Of a stretch of 64,000 bases of DNA, positions 25,212 to 34,197 are shown piece by piece. The first letter of the stretch is position 1, and each line of letters begins with the position of its first letter. This DNA comes from CBDCRK01 sp965220955. Its GTDB lineage: Bacteria > Desulfobacterota > Binatia > Bin18 > CBDCRK01. A model generated the notes under the pieces. It was given only the letters and a program-made list of their open reading frames with translations, searched no databases and was not told the origin of the DNA. A program made the position numbers and the translations under genes. Where the stretch lies: assembly GCA_965220955.1 (NCBI GenBank), contig CBDCRK010000015.1:1-64000 (forward strand). The letters are read 5' to 3'.

Positions 25212-25670
25212 ATGGCCGGAAAATATTTTGAAGAATTCAACGTGGGTGATCAGTTTATCCATCAGCCGGGACGGACGGTAACCGAGACCGATAACCTGCT
25301 CTTTACTACCCTTACTATGAACGTGCAGCCCTTGCACCTTGACGCTGAGTTCGCCAAGGGTATGGAGTTTGGCCAGCGACTGGTCAACAGCATTTTCACC
25401 CTGGGATTAGCCGTGGGCTTGTCTGTAGGAGACACCACGCTCGGTACCACTGTAGGTAACCTGGGCTTTGAGAAGGTAGAGTTCCCCAAGCCGGTGTTTA
25501 TTGGTGACACTCTCTATGCGGAGACCGAGGTAGTGGAAAAACGCGAGTCCCGGTCGCGCCCGCAGTGGGGTATTGTCACCTTTGAGCATCGGGCCAAGAA
25601 CCAACGGGATGAGGTGGTTATGCACTGCCGCCGCGGGGCTATGATGAGGAAGAAGAACTCACAGGCCTAA
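25212..25670 (+). CDS. MaoC-family (R)-specific dehydratase/hydratase
   Basis: This 152-residue single hotdog-domain protein has FNVGDQFIHQPGRTVTETDN, an MNVQPLHLDAEFAKG hydratase motif (Asp/His pair) and FPKPVFIGDTLYAETEVVEK. The family hydrates enoyl-CoA or mesaconyl-type CoA esters. AAGGAGGCAAAGC precedes the ATG. It is followed after about 140 bp by a CitE-like lyase. MaoC plus CitE pairs commonly act on methylmalyl-, citramalyl- or related hydroxyacyl-CoA esters, which is the likeliest role, but the substrate is inferred. Confidence 0.88.
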   Translation: MAGKYFEEFNVGDQFIHQPGRTVTETDNLLFTTLTMNVQPLHLDAEFAKGMEFGQRLVNSIFTLGLAVGLSVGDTTLGTTVGNLGFEKVEFPKPVFIGDTLYAETEVVEKRESRSRPQWGIVTFEHRAKNQRDEVVMHCRRGAMMRKKNSQA

Positions 25671-25811
25671 AGCAAAAAATTGATAGTTAGTGCTCAATAT
25701 CCTGTGATAACCAGCTTCATTTTCGCTCCCATCCCCAAGCTATCTTCTTGAACTCACTCAACCTCTTCTACTCCCTGGTAGGGAAGGGTAGGGGGGAGCA
25801 TGGAGGTTTTT

Positions 25812-26705
25812 ATGCCACGACTGCGACGTTCGGTACATTTTGTTCCTGGGGCAAACGAAAAGATGCTGCAAAAATCCCTGACCTTGCCAGCTGATTCCCT
25901 GGTGCTGGATTTGGAAGACGCGGTTACGCCAGAGAACAAAGACTCAGCCCGGGAGACTATTACCGGCTGGCTAAAGAACGTTGACTTTGGCCGCCAAGAG
26001 AAAATGATCCGCATGAATCCCCTAGATACCTTGTGGGGGGAGAAAGACCTTGAAGTGACCATGCAGGGACGACCCGATTCCTACCTTGTCCCCAAGGTTC
26101 GCACCAAAGACGACGTTTTGGCCATTGATGCCGTGCTCACTCGTTTGGAAAAGCAGTACGGCTACCCTCAAGGTGAGGTCAAGCTTGTTGTCATTGCCAC
26201 AGAGACGCCCCAGGGGGTGCTCAACATTAAAGAAATTGCCACGGCCGGTCCACGCGTGGAGGCAATTTCCTGGGGAGCCGAAGACCTTTCTGCCGCCATT
26301 GGGGCGCGGCGCAACCGTGATGAGAATGGCCAGTTTCTGGAGGTTTTCCGCTATGCCCGCATTGTCACCCTGCTTGCTGCCACTGCTGCCGGGGTTGAAC
26401 CTCTGGATACGGTGTTTGTCGACATCCGTGACACTGCAGGGCTGCGCCGTGAGTCCCTTGAGGGGGCCTGGATGGGGTTCACCGGCAAGATCACCATTCA
26501 TCCTAGCCAGGTTGAGGTTGTTAACGAGGTTTTTTCTCCCTCTTCTGCTGATGTGGCCGAAGCAAAGGAGATCCTGGCTGCCTTTGAAGAGAACCGCAAA
26601 GCCGGCCATATGGCATTTAGTTTTAAGGGACAGATGGTGGACGTACCACATCTGACCCGTGCCCGCAAAATCCTCGAGCGAGCCGAGATGGCGGGGATGG
26701 CATAA
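25812..26705 (+). CDS. CoA ester lyase, HpcH/HpaI aldolase superfamily (CitE-like)
   Basis: From ATG 25812 (preceded by GGAGGTTTTT) the product has 297 residues. It starts PRLRRSVHFVPGANEKMLQK and carries DSLVLDLEDAVTPENKDSAR, the metal-site ATETPQGVLNIKEIA region and GFTGKITIHPSQVEVVNEVF. These are diagnostic of malyl-CoA, citramalyl-CoA and CitE-like lyases, which cleave beta-hydroxyacyl-CoA to acyl-CoA plus glyoxylate or pyruvate. The frame also has an ATG at 25800, but that one overlaps the ribosome binding site. It pairs with the MaoC gene upstream. Confidence 0.9.
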   Translation: MPRLRRSVHFVPGANEKMLQKSLTLPADSLVLDLEDAVTPENKDSARETITGWLKNVDFGRQEKMIRMNPLDTLWGEKDLEVTMQGRPDSYLVPKVRTKDDVLAIDAVLTRLEKQYGYPQGEVKLVVIATETPQGVLNIKEIATAGPRVEAISWGAEDLSAAIGARRNRDENGQFLEVFRYARIVTLLAATAAGVEPLDTVFVDIRDTAGLRRESLEGAWMGFTGKITIHPSQVEVVNEVFSPSSADVAEAKEILAAFEENRKAGHMAFSFKGQMVDVPHLTRARKILERAEMAGMA

Positions 26706-26731
26706 GGTAAAAAAAGTATTGAAAGGTCAAC

Positions 26732-27151
26732 TTGGACAAAACCTTCCGGAACCTCCTCACTCTAGGCCGTGCTGCTGGTCTTGGGCGCGCTCAAGCTGCA
26801 AGACAGCAGGGTCATAGAGGCAGCCAGTGCAGCCCTGGGTCATGCCAATATGGTGCTCAGGGACTGTGGGCTACGCTACTTTGAACAAGCACAGCCCGGC
26901 GCCATGACCCAGCCCTGGACCTGCTAGCGGACCTGTACCGTTCCTCGGCTTTTCCCTTGCTCGGCGCTCTTAAAAAAGCAAAGGCCCTGGAGCCCACAGA
27001 CCTCTTTTATCTGGGGTTTAGCTTTGCTGAAGGTTCGGCCGAAGAGCGTGTCCTGGGTGAGGATATCTTGGGGTTTCTTGCCGATCGCTATCCCCGCACC
27101 AAGATTGGCAAGAGCGCCAAAAACAAATTAAAGCTTCTGGCAGCATACTAG
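26732..27151 (+). pseudogene. Frameshifted remnant of a small helical (TPR-like) protein
   Basis: Three consecutive reading frames make one coherent helical protein. The first is LDKTFRNLLTLGRA (from 26732), the second LLVLGALKLQDSRVIEAASA up to about YFEQAQPG, and the third DPALDLLADLYRSSAFPLLG through GFLADRYPRTKIGKSAKNKL to the stop at 27149-27151. At least two frameshifts are needed. The last frame alone gives a 64-residue open frame beginning near 26957. It resembles the ends of TPR-type or DUF-type helical proteins. No function is assigned. Confidence 0.55.
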
Positions 27152-27202
27152 CTTTTAGCGGCGTAGTAGCTTTTAGCGGCGTAGTAGCTTTTAGCGGCGT
27201 AG
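27149..27202 (+). repeat. 18-bp perfect tandem repeat, three copies
   Basis: TAGCTTTTAGCGGCGTAG is repeated at 27149-27166, 27167-27184 and 27185-27202. The first copy supplies the stop codon of the preceding remnant. It is followed by CCACACAACATTG, which recurs at 38463-38475. Confidence 0.95.
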
Positions 27203-27342
27203 GTTGAACCACACAACATTGCGTTGACTCCACTGACAATTCTTTGTAGCGTTAGAGCCGTTGCCACTAGGCAGCCGTCAGGTTTGGCCTGTAACTTGTC
27301 GGTATGGCTGTCGCTTAACACTTTTCTAAAAAGGAGGAAATT

Positions 27343-28275
27343 ATGTCTCTTGACCCTCAAGCAAAAGCCTTTCTCGATCAGATGGTCGCAGCTGGTGCTC
27401 CACCCTTGCACTCTCTTGGGGTAGAAGAGGCGCGCCAGGCTATTGCGCAGTTGTTTGCCACCAACAAGGAACCGGAGCCTGTGGGCAAGGTGGAAGACCG
27501 GCAAATACCCGGTCCGGCCGGACAAATTCCGCTGCGTATCTACACACCGCAGGGCAGCGGGCCCTTTCCTGTGCTGGTTTTCTTTCACGGTGGTGGGTGG
27601 GTCATTGGTAATATTGAAACCCACGATCCTGTCTGCCGGGCGCTGACAAACGCGGCCGGTTGTATGGTGGTGTCGGTTGATTATCGCCTTGCTCCGGAAC
27701 ACAAGTTCCCCGCTGGTCCCGACGACTGCTATGCAGCTACCCGCTGGGTTGCGGCTCAGGCTGCAGCTATTAATGCAGACCCGACTCATATTGCTGTTGG
27801 TGGTGACAGTGCGGGCGGGAACCTGGCCGCCGCCGTAGCGCTGATGGCACGGGACCGGGGTATACCTTCTCTGGCCTACCAACTCCTGATCTATCCGGTC
27901 ACTGACCATACGTTTAACACCGTGTCCTACCAAGAGAACGGCAATGACTATCTCCTGACCAAGGACTCTATGGTGTGGTTTTGGAATCACTATCTAAAGA
28001 GCGACTCTGATAGCCAGAACCCCTATGCCTCGCCTTTGCGAGCGCAGAGCCTGCAAGGGCTGCCTCCAGCTCATGTTATCACCGCCGGTTTCGACCCGTT
28101 GCGGGATGAAGGGGAGGCCTATGCAACCCAGCTACGTGAGGCGGGTGTGCCAGTACAGTATTCACGCTACAGCGGTATGATCCATGGCTTCTTTGCCATG
28201 GGAGAGGTGATGGACCAGGGGAAAAAAGCGATTCAGGAGGCGGCCGCCAATCTACGGTCGGCTTTTGCCAGATAG
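27343..28275 (+). CDS. Alpha/beta hydrolase, hormone-sensitive lipase family esterase
   Basis: This 310-residue protein has the family's oxyanion motif HGGGW at residues 82-86 and the nucleophile motif GDSAGGN at 154-160 (Ser156). A late GFDPLRDEGEAYA carries the acid, and GMIHGF carries the catalytic histidine. The N-terminal cap region starts LDPQAKAFLDQMVAAGAPP, as in bacterial family IV esterases. AAAAGGAGGAAATT precedes the ATG. The substrate is probably a small acyl ester. It stands alone, between a remnant region and a palindromic repeat. Confidence 0.92.
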   Translation: MSLDPQAKAFLDQMVAAGAPPLHSLGVEEARQAIAQLFATNKEPEPVGKVEDRQIPGPAGQIPLRIYTPQGSGPFPVLVFFHGGGWVIGNIETHDPVCRALTNAAGCMVVSVDYRLAPEHKFPAGPDDCYAATRWVAAQAAAINADPTHIAVGGDSAGGNLAAAVALMARDRGIPSLAYQLLIYPVTDHTFNTVSYQENGNDYLLTKDSMVWFWNHYLKSDSDSQNPYASPLRAQSLQGLPPAHVITAGFDPLRDEGEAYATQLREAGVPVQYSRYSGMIHGFFAMGEVMDQGKKAIQEAAANLRSAFAR

Positions 28276-28345
28276 GGGTCCTTTGGCGCAGTCCTTCGGC
28301 GCTATGCATAGCGGCATAGGTAATCCGCTGGTTTTGTAATGCTCC

Positions 28346-28404
28346 GTAGGGGCAGGCCTCCGTGCCTGCCCACTTCCAGGGCAACCACAGGGGGTTGCCC
28401 CTAC
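28346..28404. repeat. GTAGGGGCAGGC nested palindromic intergenic repeat (copy 1)
   Basis: GTAGGGGCAGGC (28346-28357) pairs with GCCTGCCC (28364-28371). GGGCAACC (28379-28386) pairs with GGTTGCCC (28393-28400), and the outer GTAGGGG pairs with CCCCTAC at 28398-28404. The element sits between two convergent genes and could act as a bidirectional terminator. Related copies are at 39982-40011 and 41948-42005. Confidence 0.85.
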
Positions 28405-28423
28405 ATAGGAAAGTCCCTTAATC

Positions 28424-29329
28424 CTATTGGGGCTGAACGTTTAGCCTTTTAGCTATCCTCACTGTCTGGCAGTGTGCCTCAACAATGCGATTGATATCGC
28501 GCGCGTACCCACCACCCAGGGTTACAACCAGGGGCAGTCCAGAGGTACGGGCAAACTCGCATACTAGACGGTCACGTTCAGCAACTCCTGCCATTGTGAG
28601 TGCCATTTTGCCGAAGCGGTCATCAGCCAGCACATCAACGCCAGCTTGATAAAAGATCAATTCAGGCTTGCAGCGCTCCAGTAGACAGGGCAGGGCCTGA
28701 GCAAGAGCTTGGAGGTAGCGCTCGTCAGTGATGCCGTCAGGCAGCGCCATGTCCCAGGAGCTGGTCTCTTTGCGCGTAGGATAGTTGTTTTCTCCATGCA
28801 TAGAAAAAGTGAACACCCCAGCGTCCTCCTGGCATAGGGCTGCAGTGCCGTTTCCCTGATGAACGTCAAGGTCAATGATAAGAAATTTCTTGGCCAGACC
28901 CTCGGTCCGAAGCCGCCGCAGCGTTATGACCATATCATTGAAGATACAGTAGCCCTCCCCATGGTCGGCAAAAGCGTGGTGGGTGCCACCGGCCAGATTC
29001 GCCGCTACTCCATCTTGCAAGGCTAGCCGGGCAGCGCTAAGCGTACCACCGATGACGGCAAAGGCGCGCCGTACCAGTTCCGGTGACCAAGGTAAGCCAA
29101 TGCGTAGCATTGCCTGGCGCTCTAGGGTGCCGTTGACAAACGCATGTACATATTCCGGAGTATGGACGCGCAGCACCGCGTCTAGGGTCGCAGCTTGGGG
29201 TTCGACAATTTCGTCCCAATTGAACGTACCCTCGGCCAGGAGCTGGGCTGGCACCAGGCGATACTTATCCATAGGATAGGAGTGATGTCCCAGAGGCACA
29301 GTGTAGCGGGCAGAAGTAAAGGCACGCAT
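28424..29329 (-). CDS. Histone deacetylase-family (AcuC/HDAC-like) zinc deacylase
   Basis: This 301-residue protein has the arginase-deacetylase fold motifs NLAGGTHHAFADHGEGYCIF (His117/118) and LIIDLDVHQGNGTA (zinc ligands Asp155 and His157). AGVDVLADDRFGKM carries the third ligand region, and VTLGGGYARD follows near the end. Bacterial members deacylate acetyl-lysine, acetylpolyamines or other amides. Its opening ARYTVPLGHHSYPMDKY is that of the class IV-like subgroup. It is divergent from the next gene. The N-terminal Met at 29329 has no strong Shine-Dalgarno sequence (GCAGCC). Confidence 0.9.
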   Translation of the reverse strand: MRAFTSARYTVPLGHHSYPMDKYRLVPAQLLAEGTFNWDEIVEPQAATLDAVLRVHTPEYVHAFVNGTLERQAMLRIGLPWSPELVRRAFAVIGGTLSAARLALQDGVAANLAGGTHHAFADHGEGYCIFNDMVITLRRLRTEGLAKKFLIIDLDVHQGNGTAALCQEDAGVFTFSMHGENNYPTRKETSSWDMALPDGITDERYLQALAQALPCLLERCKPELIFYQAGVDVLADDRFGKMALTMAGVAERDRLVCEFARTSGLPLVVTLGGGYARDINRIVEAHCQTVRIAKRLNVQPQ

Positions 29330-29412
29330 GGCTGCTGTTTAGAGATGTGCCCTTCACTCTACCCTTATACAGCTATCCGAGCAAGATTTTTTGGCAAGAT
29401 TCTCTGGCCAGG

Positions 29413-29444
29413 TTCTCTGGCGTGCTAGTTCTACTGGGTATAAT
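29413..29444 (+). promoter_or_regulatory. Possible sigma-70-type promoter for the membrane protein at 29465
   Basis: A perfect TATAAT lies at 29439-29444, 20 bp before the GTG start, with AAAGAGG between them. The -35 region (around 29413-29421) is poor. Confidence 0.35.
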
Positions 29445-29464
29445 TTGCGTAAAAAGAGGCAATC

Positions 29465-30568
29465 GTGGAACGCATAAGAAAAGTATTGATGTGGTCGCTC
29501 ATTCTTTCGCTGGTTGGGACTGCCCTGATCACAGTCTGGTTTGGCCATACCTCCTATGAGGAAGAGCTGCTGCGGATGCGGCTGGAGCAAGAGGGTATTG
29601 TTACCACTGGATCTCTCGAAGAAGCAACGTCGCGGGAGATGGCGTTGCTTATCGACTATGGTTACGAAGCCTACCTGGCAGAGCAGCGGTATCCCGGTAA
29701 AGCCTTTGCCGTTTACCGCCACTTTGGTCAGACTGCAGAACTCAAACAAATAATCCGCCAGTTTGGCTACCCGCAGGTGGTGCCGGTTGTGTGGTACTAT
29801 CTCTACAACGAGAGTACTGCTCTTGAACTACAAAGTACGATCGAGCGGGCGGTAAAAGAGATTCGGATTGGTGAGAAGCCATCTTTTACCTGGGAAGAAC
29901 TTGATTCTGTACCAAGAGGCTGGGCTGCTATTAATCTCATTCTTGCCAATGGCAACGATTTTCTTGGCCAATTCGCCATTGATGAAGATGGCGTTGCCAG
30001 TCGCTTGCAGACTCAACGAGTATTTGCCCTGCTCAAAGAGTTCTTGACCGGAAATGTTATCAGGCTCGAAACCAAGTGGCAGCTCGGAGAAGAGATCAAA
30101 CCCAGCGACGTTGTGTGGGCGGCTGCCGATATCACATTGGTTGCCCTGGGTGGTCATAAGCTTCTTGCCCGCAGAGCGGCTAAGGCGGCTGTAGGAACAA
30201 CCTCTGCTAGCACAAAGGCAGTAAGGTTAGGGCTGGTTACTCGCACACGAATCCTGCTGCCAAAGCTCCTGCCTTCTGCCAGGGTCATGAAATGGACGGC
30301 CATTGGCGTTGGTGGCTATCTACTAGTAAAGCACCGCGCCGCGTTTAATGGCCTGCTAGGAGCCGTGGCAGAATCCGTTGGCCTACCCTGGTGGGTTGGT
30401 GTTATTAATGGGTGGGTACTGATACTACTCTTTATCTTCTTTCCTGTCCTCTACCTCATTAGCTTCAGCCTTGTTCCTTTCGCCAGACATGTGGCTCTAC
30501 CCATTTTGCGGAGAACTATCGACTTGTCTGAGAGGGAGGTCAATAAAGGCCGCATTAGCGTCTCTTAA
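29465..30568 (+). CDS. Hypothetical membrane protein, 367 aa
   Basis: It starts at GTG 29465 after AAAGAGGCAATC. One N-terminal transmembrane helix (VLMWSLILSLVGTALITVWF, residues 7-26) is followed by a soluble domain of about 250 residues. A short hydrophobic stretch (ITLVALGGHKLLARRAAKAA) comes next. Two C-terminal segments follow around residues 275-290 and 312-345 (WWVGVINGWVLILLFIFFPV). I do not recognise a family; the central YYLYNESTALELQSTIERAV has no known signature. It lacks Cys motifs and nucleotide-binding motifs. It stands alone, divergent from the HDAC-like gene. Confidence 0.8.
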   Translation: MERIRKVLMWSLILSLVGTALITVWFGHTSYEEELLRMRLEQEGIVTTGSLEEATSREMALLIDYGYEAYLAEQRYPGKAFAVYRHFGQTAELKQIIRQFGYPQVVPVVWYYLYNESTALELQSTIERAVKEIRIGEKPSFTWEELDSVPRGWAAINLILANGNDFLGQFAIDEDGVASRLQTQRVFALLKEFLTGNVIRLETKWQLGEEIKPSDVVWAAADITLVALGGHKLLARRAAKAAVGTTSASTKAVRLGLVTRTRILLPKLLPSARVMKWTAIGVGGYLLVKHRAAFNGLLGAVAESVGLPWWVGVINGWVLILLFIFFPVLYLISFSLVPFARHVALPILRRTIDLSEREVNKGRISVS

Positions 30569-30762
30569 AGTTTTATGTGCCCAGACAAAGGGCAGTAATT
30601 CCCAAAAGACACCGATAAGTCCTGGATGTTCGTTAAACGCATTTTCGTCAGAGTCGCCAAACCGGCTGGTAAACCTGCTTTGCAGGAGTAGAAGATGATG
30701 ATCTAGCCCGGTGTCTTGGGTGACGTCATCTTTATCGTTGATCTCCCCTGGTAGGCTCTCTT

Positions 30763-31818
30763 TTATGCCTGGGGATCAATCAGGATCTTCACATGCCGGT
30801 CTTTGTGGTTGATAAGTTCGAGAAAACCCTTCTCAACTATGTCGTCAAGACGGATACGACCCGTAATCAGGTTCTGCGGCTGCAAACGGCCGTCGGCAAT
30901 AAGCTGGATGGTGGTGGCAAACTCACCCACATAGCCCAGCGCTGAGCGGATCTGCTTCTCGCCTAGAATAAGGCTGTTGAAGGAAAACAAACTCGGCTCT
31001 TCGAAGATGCCCACAATCACCGCTTTGCCACCCTTGCGTGCCAACTCTACGGCCAGGGGCGCGGTGTCTTTGTGACCAATGCACTCGAAGACAATATCTG
31101 CTCCACGGCCGCTAGTGAGGTCATACAGCTGGTCAATCGGACTGCCCTCGGCTGGGTCAAGGACTGCCGTTGCCCCCAGGGCTCTGGCCTGTTCTATCCG
31201 GGCCTTAGCTTTTTCGATCACGAATATCCGCGCTGCACCGGACGCTCGTGCCACCATGGTTGTTACCAGGCCGATCGGCCCGGCACCAAGCACAGCTACT
31301 GTGTCTCCTTGCTGCAACTCGGCCTTGCGCATAGCGTGCACGGCTACAGAGATCGGCTCGATTAGGGCACCCATTTCATCACTGATGATGTCTGGCAAGG
31401 GATAGGCGGCATAGGCCGGCGCCACAACATATTCGGCCATAGCTCCGTGCGCGGCCAGACCGGTGAAGGCAACCTGGTCGCATAGGACGTAATAGCCCTG
31501 GCGACAGTACCAACAACTACCGCAATAGATGCATGCGTCCACGGCCATCCGTGTTCCCTCCACAATACCCTTCACACCCTGGCCCATGGCTACCACTTCG
31601 CCGCAAAACTCATGGCCCAGAATGAGGGGTGCCTTGACCCCGGTAAGCGAATGGGGCTCTGTGGGGATAAAGATGGGTCCTTTCAGGTATTCATGCAGAT
31701 CTGTGCCGCAGATACCCACCCGCTTAACCTTGATCTTAACCTGTTCCGGTCCGGGTGTGGGCTCAGGCCGGTCTTCAATGCGAATCTCTTCAGCTTTATG
31801 CCAAAGCGCAGCTTTCAT
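30763..31818 (-). CDS. Zinc-dependent alcohol dehydrogenase, (R,R)-butanediol dehydrogenase-like
   Basis: From ATG 31818 (AGGAGGGGTCTCCC upstream) this is a 351-residue medium-chain dehydrogenase. It has the catalytic zinc site GICGTDLHEYLKGP and GHEFCGE, the structural zinc cysteines CIYCGSCWYCRQG, and the NAD fold AVLGAGPIGLVTTMVA. The stretch GPIFIPTEPHSLTGVKAP is characteristic of 2,3-butanediol dehydrogenases. The frame runs upstream to 31917, overlapping the HAD gene, but that extension is not coding. The start lies 16 bp after the HAD gene stop, so the two form an operon. The true polyol or alcohol substrate is unproven. Confidence 0.88.
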   Translation of the reverse strand: MKAALWHKAEEIRIEDRPEPTPGPEQVKIKVKRVGICGTDLHEYLKGPIFIPTEPHSLTGVKAPLILGHEFCGEVVAMGQGVKGIVEGTRMAVDACIYCGSCWYCRQGYYVLCDQVAFTGLAAHGAMAEYVVAPAYAAYPLPDIISDEMGALIEPISVAVHAMRKAELQQGDTVAVLGAGPIGLVTTMVARASGAARIFVIEKAKARIEQARALGATAVLDPAEGSPIDQLYDLTSGRGADIVFECIGHKDTAPLAVELARKGGKAVIVGIFEEPSLFSFNSLILGEKQIRSALGYVGEFATTIQLIADGRLQPQNLITGRIRLDDIVEKGFLELINHKDRHVKILIDPQA

Positions 31819-31834
31819 GGGAGACCCCTCCTTT

Positions 31835-32551
31835 TCATGGTATAACCCGTAAAAGTTCTGGGATGCGTCGGATAACGTGATGCGGGCGTGGCCCGCGGTC
31901 CGGCGGCTCACTATCAACGCGATCCCAGATTAATATGGATCGAAGCCCCACACAGTTCGCTCCCTCAATATCTTGGTGGATTGAGTCTCCAATAAAGAAA
32001 GCCTCTTCCGGAGCACAGCCTGCTTGCTGAAGAGCCTGCTCGAAGATCGCGCCATTCGGTTTGCAGGATTGTGCCTTCTCGCTCGACAAAATGGAGTCAA
32101 AGTACCGATCTAAACGTATAAGCTCCACCATGCGGGCCAATTGATCCTCATCGGCGTTGCTTACAATTCCCAGATGAAGCCCACGGGCGCGAAGCGTCTC
32201 CAGCGTTTCGAGCGCGCCTTCCCGCAGGGCAAAGTCGCGTTCACGCCGTTCCCTCTGAACAGCATGGTAGCGCTCGATCTGCTCATCCTCAAGCGTCACT
32301 CCAAACTTCTCTGCCATTCCCAGTAGTGCGTCCCGAAAGAGATCACGGTGTAAGTAATAAGCACGGGGGAGGTAATCGTAAAACACACGCTTTAGCGCAG
32401 CCCGATATGAGCGGTGAATAATTTCTGGTTCCTCCTCCACCCCAGCCCAGCGTGCCAACTCGACTAGGCTCTCCTGGTCGCCTGGCTCGAGTGTCCTATA
32501 ATCATACAGTGTACCTCCAAAATCGAACAGAACGGCTCGGGTCTGGGTCAT
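31835..32551 (-). CDS. HAD-superfamily hydrolase (phosphatase-like)
   Basis: This 238-residue protein has motif I VLFDFGGTLYDY, motif II IVSNADEDQLAR, motif III lysine in SSEKAQSCKPNGAIFEQAL and motif IV FFIGDSIHQDIEGA. The cap is the helical type I form. GGAGG lies 8 nt before ATG 32551; an in-frame GTG at 32566 overlaps that site. It is a small-molecule phosphatase or phosphonatase-like enzyme of unknown substrate. It is followed by the butanediol-dehydrogenase-like gene in the same operon. Confidence 0.9.
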   Translation of the reverse strand: MTQTRAVLFDFGGTLYDYRTLEPGDQESLVELARWAGVEEEPEIIHRSYRAALKRVFYDYLPRAYYLHRDLFRDALLGMAEKFGVTLEDEQIERYHAVQRERRERDFALREGALETLETLRARGLHLGIVSNADEDQLARMVELIRLDRYFDSILSSEKAQSCKPNGAIFEQALQQAGCAPEEAFFIGDSIHQDIEGANCVGLRSILIWDRVDSEPPDRGPRPHHVIRRIPELLRVIP

Positions 32552-32732
32552 TATTATTTCCTCCACAAAGCAAGGTCAGGAATTCTACATACAGAACCGA
32601 CCCTGGTTTGCCCCAGTATCACCCGGATGTGTCAACAAAGAAAGGCCTGACACTATATCCGCTTTACCTGGGTCCGGTATAGAAAAAAGCCGGTCTATTG
32701 CGGCTTCCCTTTCTGCTCTGGATCGTGGTACA

Positions 32733-32769
32733 GTCCGCTATAGGGGAAGTTATAAGACCGTCCGCTATA
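32733..32769 (+). promoter_or_regulatory. Direct repeat GTCCGCTATA upstream of the amidase gene
   Basis: GTCCGCTATA occurs at 32733-32742 and 32760-32769, 27 bp apart, just before the amidase ribosome binding site. Each copy is extended by AGG or AAG. It may be an operator or a small duplication. Confidence 0.4.
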
Positions 32770-32790
32770 AGAAAAAGGAGGGGAATAACT

Positions 32791-34197
32791 ATGGCGGTAA
32801 ACGAACTCTGTTTTGAGTCTATCTCCCAACTCTCTGAACGGATCAAGAAACGCGAAGTGTCTCCGGTTGAGGTTACGCAGGCTTACCTAAACCGCATTCA
32901 GAAAGTGGACTCCCAGCTCAACAGCTATATTACGGTGACGGCCGACCGAGCGCTACGGGAAGCCAGAGAGGCCGAGACCCAGATCAGCCAGAACCGGCTT
33001 CTTGGCCCCCTCCATGGCATCCCTCTTGCCCATAAAGACATTGTGGCTACCCAGGGGATTAAGACTACCTGTGGCTCAAGGGTGCTTAAAGATAACGTGC
33101 CCGATTACGATGCCACGGTTATTGAACGTCTGGAAGCCGCTGGAGCCATTCTCCTAGGTAAGCTGAATATGAATGAGTTTGCCACCATTGTTCCCAGCCC
33201 TTTTTTTGGCAGGGTCAACAATCCCTGGGGGTTAGGACATAATCCTGGGGGTTCCAGCAGCGGCTCGGGTGCGGCCGAGGTTGCGGGCCTATGCGCTGGC
33301 TCTCTGGGGACCGACACGGGGGGCTCTATCCGTATTCCTGCCGCCCTGTGCGGCATTGTGGGCCTGAAAGCCACCCACGGTCGTATCAGCCTGTTTGGCG
33401 TGACTCCTCTGGCTTGGTCCCTTGATCATATTGGTCCCATGACCAGAACCGTTAAAGACGCCGCCCTCATGCTGCAGGCGCTGGCTGGATATGATGCGTG
33501 TGACTGGGTGTCAAGCGAGACTCCAACTTCTGACTACACTGCCAAGCTCACTGCAGAGATCAGGGGCTTGAGGCTTGGGGTGCCTACGCGTTTTTTCCCT
33601 GACCATACCGATCCCGAGGTGAGGAATGCTTTCATAACGGCGGTCCAAGTCCTTGCAGGTCTGGGAGCTCACGTTGAAGAAGTCGAGCTGCCCGACCTCG
33701 AAGAGGTCTGGTCCATTGCCCAGGTGATCATGAATGCTGAGGCCAATGTCTGGCATGAGCCCTACCTCCAGACACAGGCTGAGGACTATGGCCCGGATGT
33801 CCGCAAGTTCTTGGAGCGGGGCAAGCCTACCCTGGCTACGGACTATGTTCGAGCCCAGCAGGCCAAAGCCCGCTTCCGCCAGGAAATGCTGGCGGTCTGC
33901 GCCTCCCTGGATGCCCTGATCACACCGGGAGCGTTGATTCCAGCACCACCGCACGATGCCCGTTCTGTTGTGATTGAGGGCCGGGAGGTTAGACTGCTGC
34001 GAGCCCTGGTTTCCGCTACCAGCCCGTTTAACCTTACTGGTCAGCCAGCCTTGACCGTGCCCTGTGGATTCAGCGCTTCCGGGCTGCCCCTGGCTTTGCA
34101 GATTGTGGGTAAACCCTTTGACGAGGCAACGGTTCTGCAGATAGGTCATGCGTATGAGGCCCACACTTCTTGGCACCAGAAGCGGCCACCCATCTGA
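32791..34197 (+). CDS. Amidase signature family amidohydrolase
   Basis: From ATG 32791 (AAAAAGGAGGGGAATAACT upstream) the product has 468 residues. It carries the Ser-Ser-Lys triad: Lys82 in HGIPLAHKDI, the cis-serine region NPGGSSSGSGAAEVAGL near 155-157, and the nucleophile Ser179 in GTDTGGSIRIPAALCG. The length and motifs match GatA-like amidases, but the gatC and gatB partners are absent, so this is a stand-alone catabolic amidase rather than the tRNA amidotransferase. The frame extends back to 32698 without a ribosome binding site. The substrate is unknown. Confidence 0.92.
   Translation: MAVNELCFESISQLSERIKKREVSPVEVTQAYLNRIQKVDSQLNSYITVTADRALREAREAETQISQNRLLGPLHGIPLAHKDIVATQGIKTTCGSRVLKDNVPDYDATVIERLEAAGAILLGKLNMNEFATIVPSPFFGRVNNPWGLGHNPGGSSSGSGAAEVAGLCAGSLGTDTGGSIRIPAALCGIVGLKATHGRISLFGVTPLAWSLDHIGPMTRTVKDAALMLQALAGYDACDWVSSETPTSDYTAKLTAEIRGLRLGVPTRFFPDHTDPEVRNAFITAVQVLAGLGAHVEEVELPDLEEVWSIAQVIMNAEANVWHEPYLQTQAEDYGPDVRKFLERGKPTLATDYVRAQQAKARFRQEMLAVCASLDALITPGALIPAPPHDARSVVIEGREVRLLRALVSATSPFNLTGQPALTVPCGFSASGLPLALQIVGKPFDEATVLQIGHAYEAHTSWHQKRPPI

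Noticed and set aside
32791..34197. GatA subunit of tRNA amidotransferase
   Set aside because: The signature fits, but gatB and gatC are absent and the context is catabolic.
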